64,000 nt of DNA from Gemmatimonadota bacterium (GCA_020161135.1 JAIUOB010000001.1:186001-250000); one strand, 5' to 3'; counted from the stretch's first letter, positions 16,623 through 26,419 are shown. Notes: generated by a model from the sequence alone, not told the origin. Numbers and translations are program-made.

Positions 16623-18122
16623 GTGCCCCAACTCGATCGCGTCCTTCCCCGTCTCGACTCCGGTTCCGCGTCGGCGCTCCTGCTCGAAGCCGATGCGCCC
16701 ATCCGTGCGGTCACGCCGGCCGGCGAACAGCCGCTCAGTCAGCAGGTCCTGACCCGCGCGCAGGTGCTGGGCCTCGTCGGCGAGGTGGCCAGCGCCGACG
16801 ACAAGCCGGCGGTCGCGGCGGCGACGGCCATCCGGTTCCTCTACGAGTGGAACGGCAAGCGGTGGCTCATCCAGCAGGAACCGGATGCGCCGCGCCTGCG
16901 CCTCCGGATCCGGCAGTGGGTGGACAAGCCAGGGCCGAGCGATCCGAATGTCCCCGAAGGCACCCGTCACCTCCGGCGTCGCGCGAGCGACCGGCCGTTC
17001 GGGTCGTTCGAGAACGAGGCGGCCGCGCGCGGGGCCATCGAGCGGCTGCTGCGGACGCAGGTGGCCAAGGGGGCGGCCGACCTCCACCTCCGCGTCGGCG
17101 AGCCGCCCATTCTCCGCCTCGGTGGCGACCTCGTGCGCATCGAAGGCGAGTCGACGCTCGACGATGCGGCGTTGTCGGGGATGCTGTGGGCCATCATGCC
17201 CGACAAGAACAAGGCGGAATTCGACGCGAACTGGGACACCGACTTCGCGTACGAGATCGCCGACCTGTGCCGCTTCCGCGTCAACGTGCTGCGTGATCGG
17301 CAGGGGGTGGCAGCCGTGCTGCGTACCATCGCGAGCGGTACGGTGACCGTCGAACAGATGGGGATCAGCCAGGAGGTGCAGCAACTCTGCTACCTCACGA
17401 AGGGGCTGGTACTGGTCACCGGCCCCACCGGCTCCGGCAAATCGACGACGCTGTGTGCGCTCGTCGACCTCATGAACCGCACGCGCTCCGATCACATCAT
17501 CACGATCGAAGACCCGATCGAGTTCGTCCACCAGAGCAAGAAGTGCCTCATCACGCAACGTCAGGTGGGCGTGCACACGCAGAGCTTCAAGAGCGCCCTG
17601 CGTGCCGCGCTGCGCGAGGACCCGGACATCGTGCTGGTGGGCGAGCTGCGCGACCTCGAGACCATCGCCATTGCGCTCGAGACCGCCGAGACCGGGCACC
17701 TCGTGCTCGGCACGCTGCACACGAGCACGGCGGCGTCGACGATCAACCGTATCGTCGACCAGTACCCCGCCGACCGGCAGGAGCAGATCCGCATCATGCT
17801 CGCCGAGTCGCTCAAGGGCGTGGTGTCGCAGACGCTGTGCAAGAAGATCGGCGGCGGGCGGGTGGCGGCGCGCGAGGTGCTCATCGTGAACAAGGCGGTG
17901 AGCGCACTCATCCGCGAGAACAAGACGGTGCAGATCAACAACGTCATCCAGACGCAGCGCAAGCTGGGCATGGAGACGCTGAACGACGCGCTGCTGCATC
18001 TCGTGAAGACGAAGCAGGTGGAGCCCGAGGAGGCCTACGTGCGGAGCGTGGAGCGCAAGGACATGGGGGCCCGCCTGCGGGCGCTCGGGTTCAACATCGA
18101 CAGCGTGGCGGGCGAGGAGTAG
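16623..18122 (+). CDS. PilT/PilU-family twitching motility ATPase with N-terminal extension
   Basis: 499 residues, GTG start. The C-terminal 360 residues are a PilT-type secretion ATPase: Walker A GPTGSGKST (267-275), Asp box ITIEDPIEFVH, Walker B region DPDIVLVGELRDLET, and His box TGHLVLGTLHT. It should power pilus retraction as a hexamer at the inner membrane. About 130 residues precede the usual PilT N-domain; they are not from a family I recognise. PilT normally has GEMRD where this has GELRD, a minor change. A prepilin-like gene follows 3 kb downstream. The tandem repeat lies just upstream. Confidence 0.9.
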   Translation: MPQLDRVLPRLDSGSASALLLEADAPIRAVTPAGEQPLSQQVLTRAQVLGLVGEVASADDKPAVAAATAIRFLYEWNGKRWLIQQEPDAPRLRLRIRQWVDKPGPSDPNVPEGTRHLRRRASDRPFGSFENEAAARGAIERLLRTQVAKGAADLHLRVGEPPILRLGGDLVRIEGESTLDDAALSGMLWAIMPDKNKAEFDANWDTDFAYEIADLCRFRVNVLRDRQGVAAVLRTIASGTVTVEQMGISQEVQQLCYLTKGLVLVTGPTGSGKSTTLCALVDLMNRTRSDHIITIEDPIEFVHQSKKCLITQRQVGVHTQSFKSALRAALREDPDIVLVGELRDLETIAIALETAETGHLVLGTLHTSTAASTINRIVDQYPADRQEQIRIMLAESLKGVVSQTLCKKIGGGRVAAREVLIVNKAVSALIRENKTVQINNVIQTQRKLGMETLNDALLHLVKTKQVEPEEAYVRSVERKDMGARLRALGFNIDSVAGEE

Positions 18123-18244
18123 GCGGGGGGCGGGGGGCGACTGTCGCATCCGCCCACCCACCCGATTACGTGACATCGCCCCGCCCTGCAGCGCGCGGGG
18201 GCCCGGCACCGTAGTTTCCGGCAGCGAAACACCCCCCGCCCGCG

Positions 18245-21200
18245 ATGCTGCCAGCGCTGCCGTTCCAATTGCTCGAACGCTACGACGTGGTCGAGGAAAT
18301 CGGCCGCGGCGGGCATGCGCTTGTCTATCGCGCCCACGACTCCCTGCTGGCGCGCGATGTCGCCATCAAGGTGCTGCGCGAGGACGTGGTCGCGCCCGAC
18401 CTGGTGCGGCGCTTCCTGCAGGAGATCCAGCTCCTCGCCAGGCTCGAGCATGCGCACATCCTGCATGTGCACGACAGCGGCACGGTGGATGGCCGCCCCT
18501 TCGTCGTCATGGAGCTCGCGCCGCAGGCCACGCTGGCGCATCGGCTCGTGCGCGAGCCGCAGCTCCCCATCGCCGACGCGGTGCAGATCGCGCGCGAGGT
18601 GGGCAGCGCGCTCGCCCACGCGCACGCCCGCAGCATCCTGCATCGGGACGTCAAGCCGGAGAACATCCTGCTCGGCGCCGGTGGTGCGGTGCTGGCGGAC
18701 TTCGGCATCGCGCGTGTCACCGGCGAGCATGACATCTCGCGCATCACGAGCACCGGCGAGGCGGTAGGTACGCTCGCCTACATGAGCCCCGAGCAGCTGT
18801 GCGCCGAACCCATGGACGCGCGCAGCGACCAGTACGCGCTGGGGTGCGTACTGTACGAGATGCTGGCGGGCGTGCGTCCGCATGCGGCGGCAACGCTCGA
18901 GGGGCTGCGCGCGCTACGACTCACCGGCCAGCAGCCACCGGTCTCGACGTATCGGCCCGCGGTCACGCCAGCGCTCGAGGGGATCCTGTCGCGCATGATG
19001 GCGGTGGCGGCGGCCGACCGCTTCCGGTCGATGGACGAGTTCCTCATCGCGCTCGATGTGCTGAGGACGACCGAGGGGCCGCAGGGCGGCGTTGGCACGA
19101 TGACGCCGACCGGGAGGCGCACGCCCATAGAGACATCGCCTCCTCCCGCACGCGCGACGTCGCGCGGTGCGATGGTGGCGGCGGGTGCGGTGCTCGCCGT
19201 GGTCGCGAGCGCGGCGGTGTGGTGGGCCACGCGCGCGAGCGCGGACGATGGCGGCGAGGTGCCGGCGGGCGCGCTCGTGGTGGCACTGGCCGACGGCGAC
19301 GCATCGCCGGCCGCGCCGCTGCAGGCGGGGTTGCGCGCGGAGCTCTCGGCGTGGAGCGGCGTCGCGACGCGGGACGGCGCGCTGCGCGGCGGGAGTGTGC
19401 GACGCGGTGTGCAGGTGACGACCAGCATGACGAAGCTGGGCGACAGTGTGCAGCTGCGGCTCACGGTGCGCGACAGTGCGGGGGCGGTGCCGCGCGAGGT
19501 GCGGCGGCTCGTGCCGGCGCGCTGGCTCGACGGCGCGGCGACCGGCCTCGCGCCCGTCACGGCGTCGCTGGCGCGCGAGGTGCTGGCCGGGCGCGCGCTG
19601 GACGGGCTGCGTGGCATCGAGAGCATTCCCACGCGGTCGCTGCCGGCGCTGCGCGCGTTCGTACGGGGCACCGACCTGATGCTCGACGGCCAGCTCGACT
19701 CGGCGGCCGCGGCGTTCCGTGCGGCGCGCGACGCGGCGCCGGGGTTCGCGGCGGCGCACCTGTGGGCCGCGCAGAGTGCGGCGTGGTCGCAGCCGCGGCA
19801 GGTGACCGCATGGCAGCCGGACGTGGAGGCGGCGCTGCGACGCGTGAGCACCATCGGTGGTGCGCCGACGCCGAGTCCCCTCGACAGCGACCTCACGCTG
19901 CTGGCGCACGGCCTCGAGCAGATGGCGCGGCGGGCGTTCCCCGAGGCGTGCGCGACGTATCGTGAGGCCGAGCGCGTGGATGCCGTGCGCTTCGAGGCGC
20001 TGGTGGGGCTTGGTGAATGTCAGCGCCTGGACGACGTGGTGATACGCACGCCGCAGGGGCTGCGCTTCCGGTCGAGTCATTGGGGCGCGCTGCAGGCGTT
20101 CACGCGGTCGGTGGACGTGGCACCGACGTCGGGGTTGCTGGGGGCACTCATGCCGCGAATGCGGCGGATGACGTATGCGGGGGGGGCACAGGTGCGCACG
20201 GGGAGGTCGGGAAGCGAACGATTCGTAGCGTTGCCGGCGCTGCTGTCTGACACGCTCGCGTTCCTGCCCCTGGCCGCCGCCCTCAGTGAACGGGGTGATC
20301 CGAGCACGGTGCCACCGACATGGGCGGCTTCGCTGCGCCGTGGGCAAAGCGTCGATGTCGCGCTGACCGCCCGGTGGGCTCGCCGCTTCCCCCAGGCGTT
20401 CGATGCGCACTTCGCACACGCGGTCGCGTTGGAAAGCGCGGGCATGATCGCGCCAGGCGACGCACAAGGTGTGGATGCCGCGCTCGCGCGCTCTGCCACG
20501 CTGGATCGGGCCGGCCGGCATCAGGGCGCGCTCGCACTCGCAGCGATACGTGTGGCGCTCCGTCGGGGGCGGCTGTCGGAGGGACTATCGCGCGCCACGC
20601 AGGCGCTCCAGGACAGCGTGCTGACTCACGACATCGGGCGCCGCGCAACGGTGTCCCTCGCAACGCTGACGGGGGATTCCGCGATCGTAGCGCGCGCGTG
20701 GGCGGACGACTCCTTGCGCATGGCAGCACTTAGCCCCGACTTGCGAGGTGCGCTGGATCGATTCGAACAAGCGCTGCTCGTCGGAGACTGTCAGACCGTT
20801 CGTGCTCGGCGCGCGCGCCTCGAGGAGGTCTTCGATCGCAGCGCCTCGCGCGCCGAGCGAACGATCCTTCGGGAGCGTTGGTTTGCACCGGTGTTGCGCC
20901 GGGCGGTCCCGTGCATCGGCGTCGGCGCAATGGCAGAGTTTCGCAGCCTGGATGAGCTCGACGAGGCACTTCGCCATCTGGGCGCCAGTCGCAAGACCGA
21001 GGCGCTGGAGACGGTTCGGGAACTGCAGCGCCGGCGTCGGGGAGCCGTGATTGGGGCCGTGACATGGGACTTTCAGTTTCTCGAACTGTGGATCACCGCC
21101 GAGGCCGGCGACACCGTGGGCACGCTGCGGCACCTTCTCGATGCCTTGGACGGCCTCTCCGGCATGAGCATGTCCACGCTCGAAATGCCGGAACAGGTGT

Positions 21201-21340
21201 CGGGCCTCCGGCGCTGCCTGGAGCTGCTGCGCACACTGACCACGGAGACGACATCGACGAAGCAGCTCTCGATCGAGGAGCGCGCTCGGCTGGACGAGTG
21301 GCTGCAGCGCGTGCGCACGGCGTTCCCACGTGGAGTGTAG
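18245..21340 (+). CDS. transmembrane Ser/Thr protein kinase with long extracytoplasmic domain
   Basis: 1031 residues. An N-terminal PknB-type kinase (1-275) has the glycine loop GRGGHALVY, catalytic Lys42 in AIKVL, HRDVKPEN at 133-140, DFG at 152-154 and SPEQ. A single transmembrane helix (about 309-328, VAAGAVLAVVASAAVWW) precedes 700 residues of helical, TPR-like sequence expected outside the membrane. It may sense an external cue. Base composition becomes noticeably less GC-biased from about 20200 onward, matching the next two genes. The two downstream genes run in the same direction after a 32-base gap. Confidence 0.9.
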   Translation: MLPALPFQLLERYDVVEEIGRGGHALVYRAHDSLLARDVAIKVLREDVVAPDLVRRFLQEIQLLARLEHAHILHVHDSGTVDGRPFVVMELAPQATLAHRLVREPQLPIADAVQIAREVGSALAHAHARSILHRDVKPENILLGAGGAVLADFGIARVTGEHDISRITSTGEAVGTLAYMSPEQLCAEPMDARSDQYALGCVLYEMLAGVRPHAAATLEGLRALRLTGQQPPVSTYRPAVTPALEGILSRMMAVAAADRFRSMDEFLIALDVLRTTEGPQGGVGTMTPTGRRTPIETSPPPARATSRGAMVAAGAVLAVVASAAVWWATRASADDGGEVPAGALVVALADGDASPAAPLQAGLRAELSAWSGVATRDGALRGGSVRRGVQVTTSMTKLGDSVQLRLTVRDSAGAVPREVRRLVPARWLDGAATGLAPVTASLAREVLAGRALDGLRGIESIPTRSLPALRAFVRGTDLMLDGQLDSAAAAFRAARDAAPGFAAAHLWAAQSAAWSQPRQVTAWQPDVEAALRRVSTIGGAPTPSPLDSDLTLLAHGLEQMARRAFPEACATYREAERVDAVRFEALVGLGECQRLDDVVIRTPQGLRFRSSHWGALQAFTRSVDVAPTSGLLGALMPRMRRMTYAGGAQVRTGRSGSERFVALPALLSDTLAFLPLAAALSERGDPSTVPPTWAASLRRGQSVDVALTARWARRFPQAFDAHFAHAVALESAGMIAPGDAQGVDAALARSATLDRAGRHQGALALAAIRVALRRGRLSEGLSRATQALQDSVLTHDIGRRATVSLATLTGDSAIVARAWADDSLRMAALSPDLRGALDRFEQALLVGDCQTVRARRARLEEVFDRSASRAERTILRERWFAPVLRRAVPCIGVGAMAEFRSLDELDEALRHLGASRKTEALETVRELQRRRRGAVIGAVTWDFQFLELWITAEAGDTVGTLRHLLDALDGLSGMSMSTLEMPEQVSGLRRCLELLRTLTTETTSTKQLSIEERARLDEWLQRVRTAFPRGV

Positions 21341-21372
21341 TTCGACACCGCAACCGCTCAGCGGGAGGAGAC

Positions 21373-22353
21373 ATGCAGCACGTCAAGCGCAGCGCGTTCA
21401 CGCTGGTGGAGATCATCATCGCGATCTCCGCGGTCGCCGTCGCGGGAACGGGGCTCTTCGCGTACGCCCAGTACTTGCGGGTCGGCAGAGGCCCGGACAA
21501 TCGCTGCACCTCCGAGACCAACGCGTCTGCCGCAACGGTGTGCGAGGGCTATCCACCGGGGGAGCTCACCAGCTCCCCGGAGATCATCCGCTGGCTGTCC
21601 ACGCGGACGTGGCGGCCGGAGCGCATCACCGCCACCCGGCGGACGGTCACGCAGGGCGGGCCGCTCAAGACCATGACGCTACAGGCACTCAGTCGAACAG
21701 ACATGGCAGAACTGCGTGAGCTGAAGAGCCGTGGCTTGGTGATCGCGCGAATCGAAGGGGACCCGGAGAGCGACGAAGACCAGCGCTACGGCATCGGCGG
21801 CGCGGAGACCAAAGGGAGGGGGCTGCAGCGGGCATTCATCTTTGTGGCCGAGCCGTTCCGGTTGAAGTATCCGACCTTTGTTGGGAGGCTCCTCAGCAAT
21901 GCTCCAAGCTATCCGATAGGTGCCTGGACCTTGTACGGACAAACTGCGGCTGGCCAACTCGTTGCAGTGAAGCGTGGAACCTTGCGATGGTGTGCGCACG
22001 CGCATACCAGGAGCGTCACGCTGGATCCCGCACAGTTCATCGACTGTGACAGTGCCGAGCGTGCGGCCACGATTCACGCGCGGTTGCTGCGGGATCCTCG
22101 CATCCGTGAGGCGCGTTTCGACTCCCTGTCGGCACGGTTGCGGGTGCTGTCCATCGTGCGCGTCATACGGGACATCCCCTTCACCGATACCACGCGGGCC
22201 GCACGACAGGCGCAGATCAAGGCCGAGTTTCAGGACCTAATCGATGACCGCGAACTGATCTTCTTCACTGATCTCACCTTCGATGTGGAGGACGATCCGG
22301 TGTGGGTCCGCTGCGGGGTCGGGTGCTGCACGACGGACCAGTTGGAATCGTAG
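21373..22353 (+). CDS. type IV prepilin-like Cys-rich protein
   Basis: 326 residues; ATG preceded by AGGAG. The N-terminus is a class III prepilin signal: KRSA then FTLVEIIIAISAVAVAG, with Glu at +5 and a hydrophobic helix; Ala rather than Gly is at -1. The large C-terminal region carries paired Cys before GYPPGEL, a WCAHAH segment, and the terminal block PVWVRCGVGCCT. The same features occur in the next gene, so the two are tandem paralogues. It probably forms a minor pseudopilin or membrane-anchored partner of the pilus machinery. I do not recognise the globular family. Confidence 0.8.
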   Translation: MQHVKRSAFTLVEIIIAISAVAVAGTGLFAYAQYLRVGRGPDNRCTSETNASAATVCEGYPPGELTSSPEIIRWLSTRTWRPERITATRRTVTQGGPLKTMTLQALSRTDMAELRELKSRGLVIARIEGDPESDEDQRYGIGGAETKGRGLQRAFIFVAEPFRLKYPTFVGRLLSNAPSYPIGAWTLYGQTAAGQLVAVKRGTLRWCAHAHTRSVTLDPAQFIDCDSAERAATIHARLLRDPRIREARFDSLSARLRVLSIVRVIRDIPFTDTTRAARQAQIKAEFQDLIDDRELIFFTDLTFDVEDDPVWVRCGVGCCTTDQLES

Positions 22354-22430
22354 TGTACGTGCACGACCCACTTGGCGATCGGGCGCACGGACCTGGTCGT
22401 TCGCCATTTCCATTCACCAACGAGGCTCAG

Positions 22431-23405
22431 GTGCGTACGATCCGTCGATGGGGTAGTGTCGATGACCGTCTGTTGTACATCCTTGCCGCTGCCGCCGCAC
22501 TTGGCGGTGCGGTGGGTCGATCCGTGTACTCCTACGGGAAGCTTGGCGCTGGGCCTCCGGACGCCTGCCTCCCTGCCGCCGGTTCTACAGCAGGTCGACC
22601 CGCGTGTCCGGGATATCCGCCCAGTGACATCGCCGACACGCCGGAGTTCCGTCGATGGCTGTCGGGACTTTCCTCGTGGAGGCCGGAGTCCGTCGAGCTG
22701 CCACGGAAGACGAGTGGGCCGACGCCCGTTATGACACGGGTGACCGCACTGGACGCCACGGACAAGGCGCCCATAAAGTTGCTGGCTTCACGTGGGCTGG
22801 TGGTCGCCAAGCTGGAGCGCGATCCGGCCGGAGGAGAAGACCCGCGCTATGGCATCGGCAGGCCCGGCACCGAGGCGCTGGGACGGACCTACTACTTCGT
22901 CGTCCGTCCGTTCGATCCGTCCAAGCTGAGCTATGCCTGGCGATGGGCGTCGGGCCGGACCAGCTATCCGATCGCCCACTGGACGATCTACGGAGTCCGC
23001 AACGGCGTTCAGCTTGATTCGCTCAAGAGCGGCGCGTTCCACTGGTGCCGACACACGCACGAGGCCACGTCGGCGACCAAGCCGGCAACATTCACGACGT
23101 GCAAGAACGCCGAGGAGGCGTCGAAGATCGAGCACCGACTGCTCCAGAAGGCGGCGAGTGACCCGAAGTATGCCCAGCTCGTCGCCGCAATTCGTCAGTA
23201 CTCCCTCCTGGGAGTGATTCTGAACGTTCAGCCGGGACCCGTTCCAAGGAGCACTGTCGGCGTCTTCGCACAGCAGGAACCGCTTATTGGGGAACTGCTT
23301 TCGGCGGACGACATGAAGACAATTCAGCGCATTCGCGATGAAGCCCTGGAAGCTCCCGTCTGGGTTCGCTGCGGGGTTGGCTGCTGTACGGCCGACGAGC
23401 TGTAA
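22431..23405 (+). CDS. paralogue of the upstream Cys-rich protein, single N-terminal membrane anchor
   Basis: 324 residues from a GTG start with GAGG upstream. It aligns along its length with the preceding product: C-x(n)-CPGYPPSD, PEFRRWLS then SWRPE, ASRGLVVAKLE, DPRYGIG, SYPIAHWTIYG, WCRHTHE, and the C-terminal PVWVRCGVGCCTADEL. Instead of the FTLVE pilin leader it has a plain hydrophobic anchor (LLYILAAAAALGGAVG). Longer in-frame sequence overlapping the previous gene's 3' end is not homologous, which favours this start. Function unknown. Confidence 0.78.
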   Translation: MRTIRRWGSVDDRLLYILAAAAALGGAVGRSVYSYGKLGAGPPDACLPAAGSTAGRPACPGYPPSDIADTPEFRRWLSGLSSWRPESVELPRKTSGPTPVMTRVTALDATDKAPIKLLASRGLVVAKLERDPAGGEDPRYGIGRPGTEALGRTYYFVVRPFDPSKLSYAWRWASGRTSYPIAHWTIYGVRNGVQLDSLKSGAFHWCRHTHEATSATKPATFTTCKNAEEASKIEHRLLQKAASDPKYAQLVAAIRQYSLLGVILNVQPGPVPRSTVGVFAQQEPLIGELLSADDMKTIQRIRDEALEAPVWVRCGVGCCTADEL

Positions 23406-23408
23406 CCC

Positions 23409-23900
23409 CTACCGCGCCACCGCCGCACACTCCAGCTCCACTCGCGCGCCGAACAGCAGCGTCGCCTGCACCGCCGCGCGCGCGGGGTACTTTCCGCTCG
23501 GCCAGTAGGTCTTGTACACCGCGTTCATCGCCGGCCACTCCTTGAGGTCGGCGAGGAACGCGGTGCACTTCACGACCCGCTCCATCCCCACCCCGCCGGC
23601 CGCCAGCGTGCGCTTGATGTTCTCCAGCACCTGCCGCGTCTCGGCCTCGATGCCGCCGGGCACCAGCGTGCCGTCGGCCTTCGTCCCCAGCGTACCGCTC
23701 ACGAAGATGAGGTCGCCCACCCGCACCGCCGGTGAGAACGGATTGGCCGGCGGTCCGTCGGGCTGGATGTAGACGGGCTCAGGGGCTGGTGCACCGGCCG
23801 ACGCGCGGGCACCGCCGCGCGCGCTGCAGGCGCCGGCGACGAGTGGGAGCAGCACCGCGACGGTCGCGGCACGCACGAGGAGGCTGGGGACAGGACGCAT
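23409..23900 (-). CDS. RidA/YjgF-family lipoprotein
   Basis: 163 residues. A lipoprotein signal (LLPLVAGAC) precedes a RidA domain with NPFSPAVRVGDLIFVSG, ETRQVLENIKRTL, KCTAFLADL and YPARAAVQ. The Arg of YPARA is the residue that binds the carboxylate of enamine/imine substrates in RidA proteins. Export and lipidation differ from classical cytoplasmic RidA, so it may act on an extracytoplasmic metabolite. Its stop codon is three bases from the convergent gene's stop. Confidence 0.85.
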   Translation of the reverse strand: MRPVPSLLVRAATVAVLLPLVAGACSARGGARASAGAPAPEPVYIQPDGPPANPFSPAVRVGDLIFVSGTLGTKADGTLVPGGIEAETRQVLENIKRTLAAGGVGMERVVKCTAFLADLKEWPAMNAVYKTYWPSGKYPARAAVQATLLFGARVELECAAVAR

Positions 23901-24087
23901 CCCTGCAACCTGCGCCGCATCACGCGCACGTCAAGACAACGCCACGCGTTCTCCCGGGACGACAGGCGCGCGGGTGGCATCTCCCGCCCCCGCGACGCAA
24001 ACTGCACAGGTCACGCCGCGCAACGCACCGCGCAACGCGCCGCGTGTCGCGCCGCCATCGTCGCGCGTCCTTCACGCCGAGGCCCGT

Positions 24088-25773
24088 GTGCAGACTCCCA
24101 CCACCACCTTCGACGCCATCGTCGTCGGCTCCGGCATCGCCGGCGGCTGGGCCGCCAAGGAGCTGTGCGAGAAGGGACTCAAGGTCCTGCTCCTCGAACG
24201 CGGTCGCCCGGTCGAGCATGTGAAGGACTACGTCAACGCGACCAAGGGTCCCTGGGAGTATCCCCATCGCGGCGGACGCACGCAGCAGATGATCGGCGAC
24301 TATCCGGTGCTGCAGCGCGACTATCCGCTCAACGAGAAGAACCTCGATTTCTGGGCCAGCGACAAGGACTCGCCCTACACCGAAATCCAGCGCTTCGACT
24401 GGTATCGCGGCTACCAGCTCGGCGGGCGCTCCCTCATGTGGGGACGGCAGAGCTATCGCTGGAGCGACCTCGACTTCGAGGCGAATGCGCGAGAGGGCAT
24501 CGCCATCGACTGGCCCATTCGCTACCGCGACATCGCCCCGTGGTACAGCCACGTGGAACGGCACGCCGGCATCCAGGGCACCCGCGAGAACCTGCCACAC
24601 CTGCCCGACGGCGAGTTCCTCCCGGGCTTCGCGCTCAACTGCGGTGAACGCCACATCGCCGCACAGATCGCCAAGACGTACAAGGCGCGTCGACACCTCA
24701 TCATCGGCCGCAGCGCGAACCTCACGCAACCACTGCCCGGCCGCGGGGCCTGCCAAACCCGCGACGCCTGCTGGCTCGGGTGCATCTACGGCGCGTACTT
24801 CAGCACGCAGAGCAGCACGCTGCCGGCCGCGCGCGCCACCGGCAACCTCACGCTGCGCACGCACGCCATCGTGCACGAGCTGGTCTACGACCGCGACCGC
24901 CGGCGCGCCACGGGCGTGCGCGTCACCGATGCGCTCACCAACGCCGCCACCGAGTACCGCGCGAAGATCATCTTCCTCTGCGCGTCCACGCTCAACAGCA
25001 CCTGGCTGCTCATGCGCTCGGCACGCGACGTCTGGCCCGGCGGGCTGGGCAGCAGCAGCGGCGAGTTGGGACACAACCTCATGGACCATCACTTCCGCCT
25101 CGGCGCATCAGGGCGGCTCGAGGGGTTCGAGGACCAGTACTACTACGGGCGACGCCCCACCGGCTTCTACATCCCGCGCTTCCAGAACCTCGCCGGCGAC
25201 CGCCGCCCGTACCTGCGCGGCTTCGGCTACCAGGGCAGCGCCTCGCGCACGGGGTGGTCGCGCGCGGTGGCCGAGTTGGGCATCGGCGGCGACTTCAAGG
25301 ACGCCATGGCGCAACCCGGACAGTGGAGCGTCGGTGCGAACGCCTTTGGCGAGATGCTCCCCGACCATCGCAATCGCGTCACGATCGACGAAACCAAGCG
25401 CGACAAGTGGGGCATGCCGGTGCTCGCGATCGACTGCGCCCTGCGCGACAACGAAGTGCAGATGCGCAAGGACATGGGGCGTGAGATGGCCGAGATGCTG
25501 GAGTCGAGCGGCGTGAAGGATGTCGCCGTGTTCGATCGCGGCTACGCACCGGGCATGGGCATCCATGAGATGGGCACGGCGCGCATGGGGCGCGACCCGA
25601 AGACCAGCGTGCTCAACGCCAACAATCAGGTGTGGGACGCGCCCAATGTGTTCGTCACCGACGGCGCCTGCATGACCTCCGCCGCGGCGGTGAATCCGTC
25701 GCTCACCTACATGGCGCTCACGGCACGCGCGGCGGATTTCGCCGTGAGCGCGCTCACGCGTCGCGACCTGTGA
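24088..25773 (+). CDS. GMC-family FAD oxidoreductase
   Basis: About 561 residues. The FAD-binding Rossmann motif is DAIVVGSGIAGGWAAKEL, followed by LLERGRPVEH. GRSLMWGRQSYRW and the C-terminal VTDGACMTSAAAVNPSLTYMAL are GMC hallmarks, and GIHEMGTARMG supplies the active-site His. It should oxidise a sugar, polyol or other alcohol. The next gene, 10 bases downstream, encodes a gluconate 2-dehydrogenase subunit 3-like protein, so the two probably form a dehydrogenase complex. GTG at 24088 has GAGG five bases upstream; an alternative GTG at 23974 adds a low-complexity Pro/Arg tail. Confidence 0.9.
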   Translation: MQTPTTTFDAIVVGSGIAGGWAAKELCEKGLKVLLLERGRPVEHVKDYVNATKGPWEYPHRGGRTQQMIGDYPVLQRDYPLNEKNLDFWASDKDSPYTEIQRFDWYRGYQLGGRSLMWGRQSYRWSDLDFEANAREGIAIDWPIRYRDIAPWYSHVERHAGIQGTRENLPHLPDGEFLPGFALNCGERHIAAQIAKTYKARRHLIIGRSANLTQPLPGRGACQTRDACWLGCIYGAYFSTQSSTLPAARATGNLTLRTHAIVHELVYDRDRRRATGVRVTDALTNAATEYRAKIIFLCASTLNSTWLLMRSARDVWPGGLGSSSGELGHNLMDHHFRLGASGRLEGFEDQYYYGRRPTGFYIPRFQNLAGDRRPYLRGFGYQGSASRTGWSRAVAELGIGGDFKDAMAQPGQWSVGANAFGEMLPDHRNRVTIDETKRDKWGMPVLAIDCALRDNEVQMRKDMGREMAEMLESSGVKDVAVFDRGYAPGMGIHEMGTARMGRDPKTSVLNANNQVWDAPNVFVTDGACMTSAAAVNPSLTYMALTARAADFAVSALTRRDL

Positions 25774-25783
25774 GGCCCGTGCC

Positions 25784-26419
25784 ATGACCGACTTTCTGCG
25801 CTGGTCCGGCGCCGACGCCGCCATCGCGCGGCGCGAGGCCATTCGTCGCGTGGGGGTGCTGCTGGGCGGCGCAACCTTCGTGGGCGGCATCTCGCTGCTC
25901 GAGGCCTGCGCCGGCGACCGCGCCTCGGTGCCGGCACGCGAGGCGCCCATCGGCACGTTCAGCCCGAACGACGTCGCGTTCCTCGACGACGTGGCCGACA
26001 CGATCCTCCCCGACACCGAGCGCTCGCCGGGAGCGCGGGCGGCGCACACGGGCCCGTTCATGGCGCTCATGGTCACCGACACGTACACCGCCGACGACCA
26101 GCAGCGCTTTCGCGACGGCATGACGACACTTGCCGATCGGTGTCAACGCATGCACGGGGTGGATTTCGCGCAAGCCACCACCGAGCAACGACTGGCCCTG
26201 CTGCGCGCCTGCGACCAGGAGCAGTACGATTACATGCGCAGCAAGTCGGCCGACCAGCCGACGCACTGGTTTCGCATGATGAAGGAGCTGGCCCTGCTCG
26301 GCTTCTTCACCTCGGAGATCGGCTGCACGCAGGCGCAGCGGTACCGCGAGAGTCCCGGCCCGTATCAGGCGTGCGTCCCGTACACCGCAGGCGAAACCAG
26401 TTGGGCCGCGCACGCGTAA
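25784..26419 (+). CDS. gluconate 2-dehydrogenase subunit 3 family protein
   Basis: 211 residues. Residues 17-40 (RREAIRRVGVLLGGATFVGG) look like a Tat-type signal that could co-export the FAD subunit. The following domain has FLDDVADTILPDTERSPGA, FRDGM, and FRMMKELALLGFFTSEIG, typical of the small subunit family. It is cotranscribed with the GMC oxidoreductase. No cytochrome c subunit gene is adjacent. Confidence 0.9.
   Translation: MTDFLRWSGADAAIARREAIRRVGVLLGGATFVGGISLLEACAGDRASVPAREAPIGTFSPNDVAFLDDVADTILPDTERSPGARAAHTGPFMALMVTDTYTADDQQRFRDGMTTLADRCQRMHGVDFAQATTEQRLALLRACDQEQYDYMRSKSADQPTHWFRMMKELALLGFFTSEIGCTQAQRYRESPGPYQACVPYTAGETSWAAHA

Noticed and set aside
18914..20521. 535-residue open frame antisense to the kinase gene
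   Set aside because: Arg/His-rich translation without any recognisable domain, explained by the kinase gene on the other strand.
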